DNA of 64,000 nt from Emiliania huxleyi CCMP1516. Lineage: Eukaryota > Haptophyta > Isochrysidales > Noelaerhabdaceae. The stretch lies in contig NW_005200951.1 in assembly GCF_000372725.1 (NCBI RefSeq), positions 200,986 to 264,985 of the forward strand. The letters run 5' to 3'. The notes under the pieces were generated by a model. It saw only the letters and a program-made list of their open reading frames with translations, made no database searches and had not been told where the DNA came from. The number at the start of each line of letters is the position of its first letter. Position 1 is the stretch's first letter. Positions 51,578 to 61,441 of this stretch are shown here, one piece after another. The position numbers and the translations under genes were made by a program.

Positions 51578-52957
51578 CTAACTATCGTAGTTTTGGTCCC
51601 GGTGCCCTTCACGGCACCACACCGCCGCTTGAAAGCCCGAGGTTAGCCTAGCAGTGAGAGGGCATCGCCTGCCGGTCGGCTTGGCACGAGCCAGGCATTT
51701 GGGCGGCCGTCGACCGAGTCCGAGCGGCGCCTGAGGTGGGTGCCACGGCGCGGTGCGTAGGTATGCGCTGTCGAAGTGACAGCGCAAGGCGCTCTGGCCA
51801 TGCGTAGGCCGAAGTGACAGCGCAAGGCGCTCTGGCAATCCGCTCAGCACGGCCCAGCTGCGCACTCTTCGTCGCGCCGCACGTGGGCGCCGTGGACGCC
51901 GCGGTTGAGAAACCCACCACATGAGCCCAAGTAAACCGACCATCACGCTCAGCAGAATCCATCCCGAGATGGGCACGGGGGTAAGATCGGTGCTCTCGTT
52001 AGGCATTCTCTGCTTGTAGCTCGAGGCGGCTGCTCGTAAAAGGAGTTTGAGCACCTCAGGTTTGACTCCTTCAGGGTGTTCTTGTCCTTGCACAAATCTC
52101 GCCACATCATCGAAAGCTTCATCGACATCTCCGCTATCGGTCAAGAGCTTCTGAAGGCTCGTAAATCTCGCCCGCTTCTCCTCCGATAAGCCCGCCTGCC
52201 AATCTCGAACATACTTCTGTAGGATGCGTTCGTGCAACGCGTACCCGCTCAGTTCTCCGCCGGCGTTAGAGGCATGCGTTGCCGCCTCGCCAGATGAAGC
52301 GTCACCCATCTCGGCCGCGACGTGCTCCTTTAGGGATTCGACGCAGGCGGTGTGGCCCTGCCTCTGGGCAAGCTTCAGCGCCGTATCGGCCTGCCAGTCG
52401 CGCATTCCGGCATCGGCGTCAGCCCGCAGCAGACGGCGAACCACGCTCGCGCGGCCATGGTAAGCCGCACCCATCAGCGCGGTACCTCCGTCCTCGTTTT
52501 GGTGGTTGACGTTTGCACCACCTCTCAGCAGCAAATCAACCACGTGGTCGTGGCCGTGAATTGCGGCGACGTGTAAAGCTGTTGCACCGATTTCGTTCTG
52601 CAGGTCGACCAGCGCGCCACGCTGCAGCAGCGTGTCAACCAGTGTGTCGTGACCGCTGATGGCAGCCGCAAGCAGCGGGCTCCAAAAAGCTCCTGCAATG
52701 GATAACCCAGCATTGACCTCTCCGCCGCCATCGAGCCACGCCAGTACCGCCGCCGTATCCCCTCCTTTCGCACTCGCGGCCAGGATTCCAGGAGGTACCA
52801 CTCGCTGGAGCCCGAGGCCGCCGCTCGCACCCTGATCACGTCCGGCGGAAAGAACACTTGAGCAGCTGGCCTGCGCGAGGAGAAAGGAGTAGCCGTTCAC
52901 GGTTGCGAACGAGAGCAGCAGGAGGTATCGATCGAACGAGCCAACCGATTTGCTCAT
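51578..52957 (-). CDS. Ankyrin-repeat protein with C-terminal transmembrane helix
   Basis: The ATG at 52957 gives MSKSVGSFDRYLLLLSFATV, a hydrophobic start that may be a signal anchor. About five ankyrin units follow (GILAASAKGGDTAAVLAWLD; SPLLAAAISGHDTLVDTLLQ; TALHVAAIHGHDHVVDLLLR; TALMGAAYHGRASVVRRLLR; DTALKLAQRQGHTACVESLK). Then a helical spacer (EEKRARFTSLQKLLTDSGDV) and a transmembrane helix, GWILLSVMVGLLGLMWWV, followed by Arg/Pro-rich residues. The region after about residue 370 contains a 33-bp tandem duplication (about 51770-51838) and low-complexity sequence, so the true stop could be earlier. The 5' end of the gene and its flank have been copied to 54636-54800. Confidence 0.75.
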   Translation of the reverse strand: MSKSVGSFDRYLLLLSFATVNGYSFLLAQASCSSVLSAGRDQGASGGLGLQRVVPPGILAASAKGGDTAAVLAWLDGGGEVNAGLSIAGAFWSPLLAAAISGHDTLVDTLLQRGALVDLQNEIGATALHVAAIHGHDHVVDLLLRGGANVNHQNEDGGTALMGAAYHGRASVVRRLLRADADAGMRDWQADTALKLAQRQGHTACVESLKEHVAAEMGDASSGEAATHASNAGGELSGYALHERILQKYVRDWQAGLSEEKRARFTSLQKLLTDSGDVDEAFDDVARFVQGQEHPEGVKPEVLKLLLRAAASSYKQRMPNESTDLTPVPISGWILLSVMVGLLGLMWWVSQPRRPRRPRAARRRVRSWAVLSGLPERLALSLRPTHGQSALRCHFDSAYLRTAPWHPPQAPLGLGRRPPKCLARAKPTGRRCPLTARLTSGFQAAVWCREGHRDQNYDS

Positions 52958-53466
52958 TTGCCGGGACCGGGTTTTCGTGGCGAGCAGAGACCACGCGCCA
53001 TTCACGGATAGGTTATAAGAATGTTACAAATGACTACCTCGCTGGACACTAGGCACGGGACTGGCGCGGTTATAAGAAACAACCACTACATTTTCCCCCT
53101 CCCTGGCCCTGGATGTGAGGCTAATGACTGCACTCCAAGTGCTCCAAGTGCACAGCACAAGCTTTGTGTGTGTGTGTGTGTATACCACAAGCTTTGCCTG
53201 ACGGCTTCAGCATTGCAGCGAAAAGCACCTTTTTCCAGACGGACGGATCCCCCCCTGTGAAAAAGTGAGGCGTGGTCTCTACTCGCCAGCGTGTGTGCCC
53301 AGCGTGAGTGTGGCAAACAAAAAAGAAAAACTGGCTGCCGGACACTGTGGATGCAGTGAGTAGTGTGCGCTAGAAAGGAAGCGACGGCACTCCCCGCCCT
53401 GGATTCTCGGGCGGCGGGGCCGGTGGAGGGGAGGAGGAGAAGAAGAAGAACAAGGAGGCAGCGTCA

Positions 53467-53900
53467 ATGGTGGCCTGCCCGTGCCGTGAGGTATCTTCGC
53501 ATAAGGTATCTTCGCATACGGACCCCAAACAATCAAGCAAGGCGCGCGGGCAGCCCGGCCAATCCTTCTCCCACAAGAACGGCCACGGCTACGTCAAGGC
53601 GCATCACGGTTTCTACCACGACGCGATCTTTGTCAAGCGCAACAACTTCAACCTGCTGCTCCACGAGACGTTCGGCGGCGGCTTCTCGCCTACCGCCGTT
53701 CTCAAGCTGCGCCGCCTCGCAAAGTATCGCGCGCGGCAGCGTTGACCGCACGGCCTACTCGCCCAAGTACTCGCTCTCTTTTATGTCCCACCATGCAGAG
53801 CGCATCTCTCTCTGTTGTGCGAGGCGTGAACCGCGCCGTTCGCTCTCACCTGGCAACCCTGTCTGCAAGTCTCGCGCGCGCGTGAATAGGTAATCGGTAA
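53467..53900 (+). pseudogene. Possible degraded gene fragment
   Basis: A plus-strand frame reads GHGYVKAHHGFYHDAIFVKR then NNFNLLLHETFGGGFSPTAV and looks like real coding sequence; a neighbouring frame continues with DRTAYSPKYSLSFMSHHAER. The frame change suggests decay or sequence error. No start, no family recognised. Confidence 0.35.
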
Positions 53901-54221
53901 TCTAACTAGGTAGGGCCCGCCGGAGCTTTTTGGAGAATTTTGTCATCCAGGGCCGGCCAAGCGAAAAGTAAACAAAGAGGGAGATCACACCTCACAAAAG
54001 TTCTCTCTGTAAGAGCAGAAGGGCCTTTGCCAGGCCCGGGGCAGCCGCCAGCTTTTCTTCTCTCGGGCCCCAAGAGCCAGCGGCTCCCTCGCAGACGCGA
54101 CCTCTGAGGCGAGCGCGCATGGTCGAGCAGAGGAATTCGGACTCTTCGCTGTCCGCCGCGCAGCAGAACCTCAAGGCGAGGTGCGCTTCCCGGTCTCAAA
54201 GGGCCTCGCCGATGACGGATT

Positions 54222-54310
54222 GAAAATCCCTCACACCAAGATCGTGCAGGGCGGAGACACACATGTCCCTAAATCCCACCTCGTCTCAGAGTTTGACCGT
54301 TTTATTACCT
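54222..54310 (+). repeat. Dispersed repeat C, copy 2
   Basis: Matches 47322-47418 in direct orientation (CACACCAAGATCGTGCAGGG ... ATGTCCCTAAATCCCA), lacking an 8-10 bp segment present in copy 1. Confidence 0.85.
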
Positions 54311-54635
54311 TAAGGTACTTTGTTTATTTATTTATACACGGCAGAGAAAATGACAGATCTTCATCGCTTCAGTGTAAACCCTCACCCAACAGCCCCCACT
54401 CGACAGTCTCTACTCCCACTTCCGTCTCGACTCTACCGTCTCTCATCACGTCTCTCTTACGAACAAAGCACTGGTGACGAAATGGCAAAGGCCAAAGCCC
54501 TACTAAGGTCTAAGCGCAAAGGGTTACCGGCACTAGTACTGCACTTCATTGGACACTGTTCCAACTCGAGTCAACTTGTTTGTGCTTGAAAAGGACTTCC
54601 TCTGCTCAGGGCAGCCTCTTGACGTGTAAGTATTC

Positions 54636-54800
54636 CAACCCGTGGCACCCTGATCACGTCCGGCGGAAAGAACGGAGCAGCTGGCCTGCGCGAGGAGAAA
54701 GGAGAGTAGCCGACGGTTGCGAACGAGGCCGAGACCAGCAGGCCGAGACCAGCATCGATCGAACGAGTGGCACAACCTGCACGTTTGCTCATTTGCGGCT
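54636..54800 (-). pseudogene. Copied 5' end of the second ankyrin gene
   Basis: Similar to 52788-52965 (start region of the 51578-52957 gene) in the same orientation, with several indels and a short GGCCGAGACCAGCA tandem duplication. It lacks the ankyrin units, so it is a non-functional fragment. Confidence 0.75.
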
Positions 54801-54896
54801 TCGGTTGTGCGCCGAGCGAATACAAAAAAAAACAAGGAGTCGTGTGCCCTATTTTGGCTTTTCTTCTCTCTTCAGGCCAGGCTGCTCGAACTATGT

Positions 54897-55880
54897 TCAC
54901 AGACCTTGTTGTTGAGAAGAAAATACGTCCTATGGCGCTTTGCGCTGGTCTATGAGAGGTTGAGGTGCGAGCCCTGGAGGCCCTGGGGGTGGGGGGAGTT
55001 CACAGCCTTGTTATTGAGAAGAAAATACCGCGCTTTCCGTCCGCCGTTTCATCTCGAGTTTGCCCGAGTGGTAAAAGCAATCGAATTGGGTAAAAGCTGC
55101 AACGATCGGGAAAACTGGCCGAATGGTATGGGGAATCAAAAGAAAAGGGAGAGACCAAGGGCGACGCCAATTAGCTTAAGGTCGACATCCCCTCCGGCAC
55201 TCCATGGACGGCCGAGCAATATTTGTTCATTAATATTACTAATTGATGCGCTTTTTGCACGGCTGAGCCCCCCCCTCCCTCCCCCGCGCCCATTCCCTGC
55301 CTGCCCTCTCCCGCCACGCGCCGTCCGAGCCCTCTCTCCATTCCAGCTCCATTCCTGCACAGGAGGAAATTGGAATCAATCAGACGATGGGGAAGTGGTT
55401 CGACCCCACGTAAATCCGAGACGGTGACGGGCGCTGTCTCGGTGATCTCAGGCCCAGTGAGGTAGTGCACCAGACCTGTCCCGGATCCTGCTGGACAAGC
55501 TCCTCTTGTAGCTCGATCGGTCACTACACACCGCCATCGCCGTCGACGTCTCCCTGTGAGATGATGGAGAGGGGGGAGCGACGACACCGCTCGATCTACC
55601 CTCAGGGGTCCCTCAGCGGCGTGCACCTCGATCCTGTACCGTGTTTGTTATGACCCCCCCCCGATGAGCACACCAGTGAGGGAGGGCGAGACGGTCGAGG
55701 GGTCCCGTACCATGGTGCTCAAGTGCTCAAGAAGAAAATACCTCCTATGGCGCTGTGCGCTGGTCTCTGAGCGAGGTTGAGGTGCGAGCCCTGGTTCACA
55801 GCCTTATTATTGAGAAGAAAATACGTCCTATGGCGCTGTGCGCTGGTCTGTGAGAGGTTGAGGTGCGAGCCCTGGGGGCG
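54897..55880. repeat. Repeat E: 80-90 bp units with GAGAAGAAAATACGTCCTAT
   Basis: Copies lie at about 54900-54985, 55000-55035 (partial), 55728-55797 and 55795-55880, all in direct orientation; the last two are in tandem. The array abuts the DDE transposase remnant, suggesting it belongs to that transposon's end or a shared insertion site. Confidence 0.75.
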
Positions 55881-56250
55881 CGGCGCTTGGGCCAGCTTCC
55901 TGCAGGCGCGGATCAAGCCATGGGAGTATGGTCTTGGGGACAAGGCTTACGTCGGGCAGCGGCAGATCATCACAGAATGGAAGGGCCGGAACCTGTCCCT
56001 CGAGAAACAACGGTTCAACAAGACGGTGCAGCACTACCATGGGCGTGTGGAGCACCTCATTGGCCAGGTTAGTGGACAACCGTATGGCTCTGTGCACTAC
56101 GTGGCGTGGCTCGTTCACCCTGCTTGCCGCGGTCATGAAGATCGCGGCGCACATGGTTGGGCTCCAGGAGCGTATGAAGGGACCTAGGTATGATGTGTTT
56201 GGCCCGTGGCCGGTGTGCCCGCCGCACACACATCACGGCGCAGTTTCCTT
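55880..56250 (+). mobile_element. DDE-type DNA transposase remnant (PIF/Harbinger-like)
   Basis: A plus-strand frame reads GLGDKAYVGQRQIITEWKGR, then LEKQRFNKTVQHYHGRVEHL, matching the C-terminal catalytic part of DDE_Tnp_4-type transposases (D followed by K-x-Y, and the Asn...R-x-x-VE-x-x-I pattern). From about 56090 the match continues in another frame (SFTLLAAVMKIAAHMVGLQE), so one frame shift is present. N-terminal and first two catalytic regions are missing. This is a dead fragment of a plain DNA transposon. Confidence 0.7.
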
Positions 56251-56394
56251 AGTGCTTTGCTGTTTTTGCTGCTAATCTCATGAATTGTTTACAATTTCTT
56301 CTCACTGCAGCACCTCCGCGCCGCCCAGCCGTGCAGCCCAGCCAGCCGGAGGCGGGCCGCAAATGTCCCAGCCGCGCCCCCGAGCGAGGCCGAG

Positions 56395-56480
56395 CGAGGC
56401 CGAGCGGTCCCGAGCGGTCCCGAGCGGTCCCGAGCGGTCCCGAGTGGCCCCAGAGCACCCCAGAGCACCCCAGAGCCTAC
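56395..56480 (+). repeat. CCGAGCGGTCCCGAG array
   Basis: Short tandem run of CGAGCGGTCC (10 bp) then CCAGAGCACC units. No flanking exon copies were noticed, and it lies outside any recognised gene. Confidence 0.75.
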
Positions 56481-56553
56481 CTGAGAGCCCACGGCCGCTT
56501 GGCAGTCTCCTGCCACGACCCTGTTTCTTGTAATGACTAACATCCCTAAAAGG

Positions 56554-57451
56554 AGAGCCCTTCGAACGTGTCAGTTTAACACCGTTTAGCGCGGGTTAAG
56601 GGCCCTTAACCCAGGGCGGTTTAGCGTTGTCTACCCTGAACGGTCACTAAACGCGCCTAAACGGTGTTGATCCAGCCTGCGGCCACCATTTGTCGGGCTG
56701 GACTAGTCCTGTTTAGTCGTCGTTTAGTCCGACGATCGGGCGTTTAGCCGGATGGCGTCCACGCCGCCTCGGCTCCAACCCCATCGACCGCCGCCTGCCC
56801 CTCCGGCTCGGTCCCGTCGGCTCCGCCGGCCTCGACCGCCGCCCCGCTCGGGGGGCGTGCCTCCTCCCCTCCCGTCTCGGTCCCGGCTCCGGGTCCGCCC
56901 TCGGCGACCGCCGCCGGCTCGGCCTCGAGTTGTGCGGGTGGGTCGGTGGCCTCTCCTGGCGAGCGCGTCGGGGTGGAGGAGGTCTCCTGCCCCTCGCGGG
57001 CCTGGCGGGCTTGCTCCTTGTGCACCTCCCACCCTGGGTCGGTCTCCACCCTCGAGTCACCGGAGCCGACAGCGGCTGCAATGCGGCCGTTGGGCGTGAC
57101 GCGAATGTAGGTGAGGGTGGCGTTGAGTTCCTCGCGGGAGGCGGCGAGCGGAGACTCGGGGGAAGGCGACGGTGGCGGACTCGCGCCGTTTGCGGTGTCG
57201 GTGGCGGTGCGCGCGGCCGTGGGAGATGCTGGCATATGTCTGACGGTAGAGGAGCGTGGACGCGCGCGAAACTTGTGGAGGGGTTTAGGGCGGTTTAGTG
57301 TTAAACGGAGCTCCCCGGCCAGGCAGAGCATTTGTCGAGGCGGTTTAGCATCGTTTAGGCGTGTTTAGTGACCGTCTAGGGTAAACGACGCTAACCCGCC
57401 CTGGGTTAGGGGGCGCTAAACCACCCTAACCCACCCCGTTCGAGGGGCTCT
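56554..57451. mobile_element. 898-bp TIR element with 8-bp target duplication
   Basis: The ends are inverted: AGAGCCCTTCGAACG on the left and its near-complement on the right, with similarity extending about 120 bp inward (shared words such as CGGTCACTAAAC and CGCCTAAACG). Perfect 8-bp CTAAAAGG copies flank it (56546-56553 and 57452-57459). An 8-bp duplication is typical of hAT-type transposition, but TIRs this long are more Mutator-like, so the superfamily is unresolved. The inner arms are rich in GTTTAG words. It contains one non-transposase frame. Confidence 0.88.
56744..57235 (-). CDS. Unknown ORF inside the TIR element
   Basis: The ATG at 57235 (MPASPTAARTATDTANGASP) opens 163 codons rich in Pro, Glu, Gly and Ala, with a less biased stretch EELNATLTYIRVTPNGRIAA. 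There is no transposase, zinc finger or other domain, so the element is probably non-autonomous. The frame may be a captured host fragment or chance. Confidence 0.4.
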   Translation of the reverse strand: MPASPTAARTATDTANGASPPPSPSPESPLAASREELNATLTYIRVTPNGRIAAAVGSGDSRVETDPGWEVHKEQARQAREGQETSSTPTRSPGEATDPPAQLEAEPAAVAEGGPGAGTETGGEEARPPSGAAVEAGGADGTEPEGQAAVDGVGAEAAWTPSG

Positions 57452-57566
57452 CTAAAAGGCCCGCGCCCACCCCCCCGCCCCCCGGGGCGCACAGGAGCAG
57501 GTGCTAGGACGGGCTGCGGCTATAGCGACCGGGCTGCCGTGTGCCATTCGCCTCCTACTTCGACGC

Positions 57567-58047
57567 ATGTCGCACGTCACGTCTCCAACCGGCCCAGTGC
57601 TGGGAGCTCACCCTCGTCGCTGGGCCGTAGTTGGCGACGTCCTCAACCAAAACAAGCCGGCGTTTGATGTCGCCGCTCGGCTTGAGGCCTGCGGCCGCAA
57701 TGTCGCCCGAGTGTCGCCGTACTGCAAATCTGGAGAGGTTGCCACCTCGCTGGAGGCCGTGCCCGGCGAGATCGACGCCGTCAACCTCATCATCTCGCCA
57801 AAGCTTGGCGTCGACGTGCTGGAGGCCGCTGCGGCTCGGGGAATCAAGTGCGCTGCCGCGTGGGATCCATACACAAAGCACCGCGCCTTCACAGGGCGCC
57901 TATTCCGCCTGTTCCGCCTGCAGGTACGTCTTCATTCAACCAGGTGCGGATGGCGGCGAGGTGCTTCCACGCGCCGCAGCTCTGGGGCTGACTGTCCAAC
58001 AGGGCTGCGTTCTCGTGACTCCGTTGCCGCCGCTGCCTCAAGAGTGA
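57567..58047 (+). CDS. CoA-binding domain protein, two exons
   Basis: This small Rossmann-fold family (YccU/COG1832-like, related to the CoA-binding part of succinyl-CoA synthetase) binds CoA or a nucleotide; its physiological role is unclear. The ATG at 57567 gives MSHVTSPTGPVLGAHPRRWA; then VVGDVLNQNKPAFDVAARLE, the glycine-turn and first helix, VARVSPYCKSGE and DAVNLIISPKLGVDVLEAA. A GTGCGC donor at 57848 joins an acceptor at 57923, giving GIKYVFIQPGADGGEVLPRA and LGLTVQQGCVLVTPLPPLPQ. The QPGA motif is diagnostic of the family (compare WLQPGA). The total of about 134 residues is typical. A longer leader is possible upstream, but no ATG is seen. Confidence 0.85.
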
Positions 58048-59185
58048 CTAAGTGCAGCAAGAAGGTTTCGATGTTCCCCGCGATACACACTCCCCACATG
58101 TAAAGCTTGTGCACACCCAAAAATACCACAGAGCTACGCGCGAACGCCCGAGACTGCTCGTCGGACGTCGCCGCGCTCACCTGCCGCGCCGCCGCTTCGC
58201 GCTTGCCGCGCGCGCCTACGTCAGTATAGACGCCTAGAGCGTAGGGCGCCGCTGCTGCCCCCGGCGCACCCGCGTCGCGAGGCAGCAGGCGCAGAGGTGG
58301 CCGCGGGGGCTCCCTGGGGCCTGGGGCTGGGCGCGACCCACGCCGCACCGCGCGCGCCGACCTTGATTTAAACTACAGACTGTGGCTAGGGCCGTGGAGT
58401 TGAGGACATCCGGGGACGCGACCCACTTCACAGACAGTCCCGCGCCTCGCCGCTAAGACGGGGACACCGCCTCCCACGACTATGGGTCGTGTTCCCGCGG
58501 CGGAGAGTGAATCCGACCACGCAGCGCTCTGCGCTCGTCGGCGGCGGCTTCCTCCAACCTGCGCTGCGCTCGGCGAACCTCGACAGCGCCTTCGGTGGCA
58601 TGCAGCTCTTCGCTCCTTGAAGAGCAGCTCTGCTGCTCACACGCTGCCTCTGCACAGATGTGCATGTGCGTGTGCATGTCCATGTCCATGTCCATGTCCA
58701 TGTCCATGTCCATGTCCATGTCCATGTCCATGTCCATGTCCATGTCCATGTCCATGTCCATGTCCATGTCCATGTCCATGTCCATGTCCATGTGCATGTG
58801 CATGTTGCACCGTCGCAAAACTTGCATGGATATGCGGATGGTGGCATAAGGTGACTGATACACCATCGAAGGGCCTGCGCTGGCGCACAAGCCACAACCG
58901 CCAGGGGGGCTGCGTTGATAATTTACCCCCCACGTGCCATACGACCACAGTACGGGGAGGCGGAGCAGACGCGCAGGGCGAGACGAGGTGGAGGGAGCAG
59001 GACTTTGAGGAGATCAGCAGGAGGATGTACGAAGAGATTAGGAGCAGCAAGGACCCGAGGGACCATGTGGAAGACGGCTAGTGCTAGTCCAACCATCGCG
59101 CATCGGGGGGGAGGACGACCCCGGCTAGTCGCCGACCACACCCACAAAGAACCCTGCACAAACATCGCACGGGCGGGGACCTCAT
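58048..59185. other. Intergenic region with TGTCCA satellite
   Basis: Apart from the hexanucleotide satellite at 58670-58805, I see no supported gene. Frames across the satellite are open in all six readings because the 6-bp unit lacks stop codons, which is not evidence for coding. Confidence 0.55.
58670..58805 (+). repeat. (TGTCCA)n hexanucleotide satellite
   Basis: About 20 nearly perfect TGTCCA units, ending in TGTGCA variants on both sides. If translated it would give Met-Ser, His-Val or Cys-Pro dipeptides, or Met-Asp and Gly-His on the other strand. Confidence 0.95.
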
Positions 59186-61032
59186 AGATGGGCCCAGGTA
59201 GGAGGCTCCACACCACCTGAATCGCGTCGTGCCACCTGAAAGCCACAAAATGCCGGATTTTGCACGAGACACACGGGGAAAGCGCCACGTGCCTCCACGA
59301 GTCCTTTGCAGCTTTTTGCACAAAATGCAGGTGGCTTTAGCCACTTGCTCCATGAGCAAAACAGTGCAAAAAGCACCTGGAGCAGATGGCTTACGCCGCC
59401 TGTGGACATGGACAAAACAGTGCAAAAAGCACCTGGAGCAGATGGCTTACGCCGCCTGTGGACATGGGCAAAACAGTGCAAAAAGCACCTGGAGCAGATG
59501 GCTTACGCCGCCTGTGGCCATGCGCAAACAGTGCAAAAAGCACCTGGAGTAGATTCCAAACGCCGCCTGTGGCCATGTGACCGCTCGGGTGGCGCCAGGT
59601 GGCTTCGCCCCCCTCCAAGCCACCTGCCCCCCTCGCCACACCTGCCTGGAGGGCTGGAGCACGTGCGCCACCTGGGCCCGGGCAGGTGGCTCCAGGTGGC
59701 TTCGGCCCCTCTAAGCCACCTGCATGCCCCCCCTCGCCACACCTGGAGGGCTGGAGCACGTGCGCCACCTGGGCGTCACTTCGGGAATTTCATCGTGCGT
59801 GTTCTTTTGAATAGGAATGTACTATACACCGCCTCGGCACCACGAGCCGCCCCCGCCGCGCCTCCACAATCCACTCTCGCAACTCTTCCGCGCAGCCAGC
59901 ACACGACGTCGACGAGGCCGACAAACAAAGCTCTGCATGGCCTGGTTTATCGGGGATCGAGTGATGGCGTATTATCGGGCAGTCTTCTCATTGGCGAGTC
60001 AGACTGCTCAGCGTCGGCAGCAACGGCGCGTGAGCAGCGCAGCCACCGGCTCCTGCGGCGTTTGCAGCCACACCAAACGCCCGCGCGGGCCGGGTTGAAG
60101 CCCCAGGCTTATGTCGACGCCGGACATTGATTGTAGCCGCCGATGACCGCCGCAGGCCCTCTTTCACACACCCCACAGTCCCAGTTTGCAGCGCGGGGAG
60201 GAGCGGGGAGGCTCGCGTTTGGCAGGCCAGCCCTTCCGTGGCTCGGATTTTCCGTTTCCGAATTCAAACTTGCGCCAGGTGGCGCACGTGCTCCGGCCCT
60301 CCAGGTGTGGCGAGGGGGGGCATGCAGGTGGCTTGGAGGGGCCGAAGCCACCTGGCGCCACCTGCCCACCCATCAGGCCCAGGTGGCGCACGTGCTCCAG
60401 CCCTCCACGTGTGGCGAGGGGGGCGGGGCAGGTGGCTTGGAGGGGCCGAAGCCACCTGGAGCCACCTGCCCAGGCCCAGGTGGCGCACGTGCTCCAGCCC
60501 TCCTCGTGTGGCGAGGGAGGGGGGGCAGGTGGCTTGGAGGGGGCTGAAGCCACCTGTTGCCACCTGCCTGGGCCCAGGTGGCGCACGTGCTCCAGCCCTC
60601 CACGTGTGGCGAGGGGGGCGGGGCAGGTGGCTTGGAGGGGGCCGAAGCCCTTGGCGCCACCCGAGCGCATCACATGGCCACAGGCGGCGTTTGGAATCTA
60701 CTCCAGGTGCTTTTTGCACTGTTTTGCCCATGGCCACAGGCGGCGTAAGCCATCTGCTCCAGGTGCTTTTTGCACTGTTTTGCCCATGTCCACAGGCGGC
60801 GTAAGCCATCTGCTCCAGGTGCTTTTTGCACTGTTTCGCTCATGGAGCAAGTGGCTAAAGCCACCTGCATTTTTGTGCAAAAGGCTCTAAAATGGCCGAA
60901 ATCCCTGTTGGCGCACGTGGCGATTGCCACGTGTGCCTCGGCTAAGAGGCCTCTCCTAGGGCCTCTCCAGGCGAGAGTCAGGTGGCACGACGCGAGTCAG
61001 GTGGCGTGGAGCCTCCTACCTGGGCCCATCTC
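59186..61032. mobile_element. Foldback-type element with long inverted, internally repetitive arms
   Basis: The outer ends are inverted copies (AGATGGGCCCAGGTAGGAGG at the left, complement at 61010-61031). Each arm holds two kinds of tandem subrepeat: a 56-bp unit (AAAACAGTGCAAAAAGCACC, starting at 59358, 59414, 59470 and about 59525; complement on the right near 60710, 60766 and 60822) and a roughly 98-bp CAGGTGGCTTGGAGG/CACGTGCTCCAG unit (two copies left, four copies right). The spacer at about 59780-60280 is unique and has no recognised protein. This layout matches foldback (FB) transposons. No clear target duplication was found. Confidence 0.82.
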
Positions 61033-61035
61033 TCG

Positions 61036-61096
61036 GGGACCTGTTCCTTTTTACCCATCTCACAGTAGAGGTGTCCGTTTTTATTTATTTATTTCG
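61036..61096 (-). repeat. Dispersed repeat F, copy 2 (inverted)
   Basis: Reverse-complement match to 36517-36578, ending in TTTTATTTATTTATTT. It abuts the right end of the foldback element. Confidence 0.8.
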
Positions 61097-61441
61097 ACCT
61101 GAGCAATCAGCAATCCCGTCCTACCTCCTACACCCTCTACACGGACCACGCGACGCACGAGTTGCCTTGCCCCCCCTTTCAACATTCAAGTTTCATTGCA
61201 AGCGTTTCAACTTTCATTTTATTTATGCACACGCAAATCGCAATCGCTTCGCATCCGATCAGCACACGTCGCGTCGTCACGCGCGGGTGGGGTGGCGTGG
61301 GGTGTGTGTGTGTGTGTGTGTGTGGCTGATTGCCCTCCTATCCGGTATCGCCGCCCGCGCTATCTCTCCACCACACGAGCACGAGACTCCATACAGACTG
61401 CACACATAGATAGAGCTGCGCGTCCGAGCTGCTCGTCGCTC

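Larger units (their letters stand above)
52958..54635. other. Repeat-rich intergenic region
   Basis: Holds a GT microsatellite (about 53163-53180), the doubtful plus-strand frame at 53467-53900, repeat C copy 2 (54222-54310) and TTTATTTATTTA near 54318. No confident gene. Confidence 0.5.

Noticed and set aside
55055-55420. GCCCGAGTGGT-like A box and GGTTCGACCCC-like B box suggesting a tRNA or tRNA-derived SINE
   Set aside because: The boxes are about 340 bp apart and the intervening sequence cannot form a cloverleaf.
58637-59081. Long frames across the TGTCCA satellite (Met-Ser, His-Val, Cys-Pro repeats)
   Set aside because: The hexamer has no stop codon in any frame, so open frames there are automatic; no flanking gene-like sequence.
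59306-60890. Long frames such as KAPGADGLRRLWTWAKQCKK on both strands of the foldback element
   Set aside because: They translate the tandem subrepeats, appear on both strands and resemble no protein.
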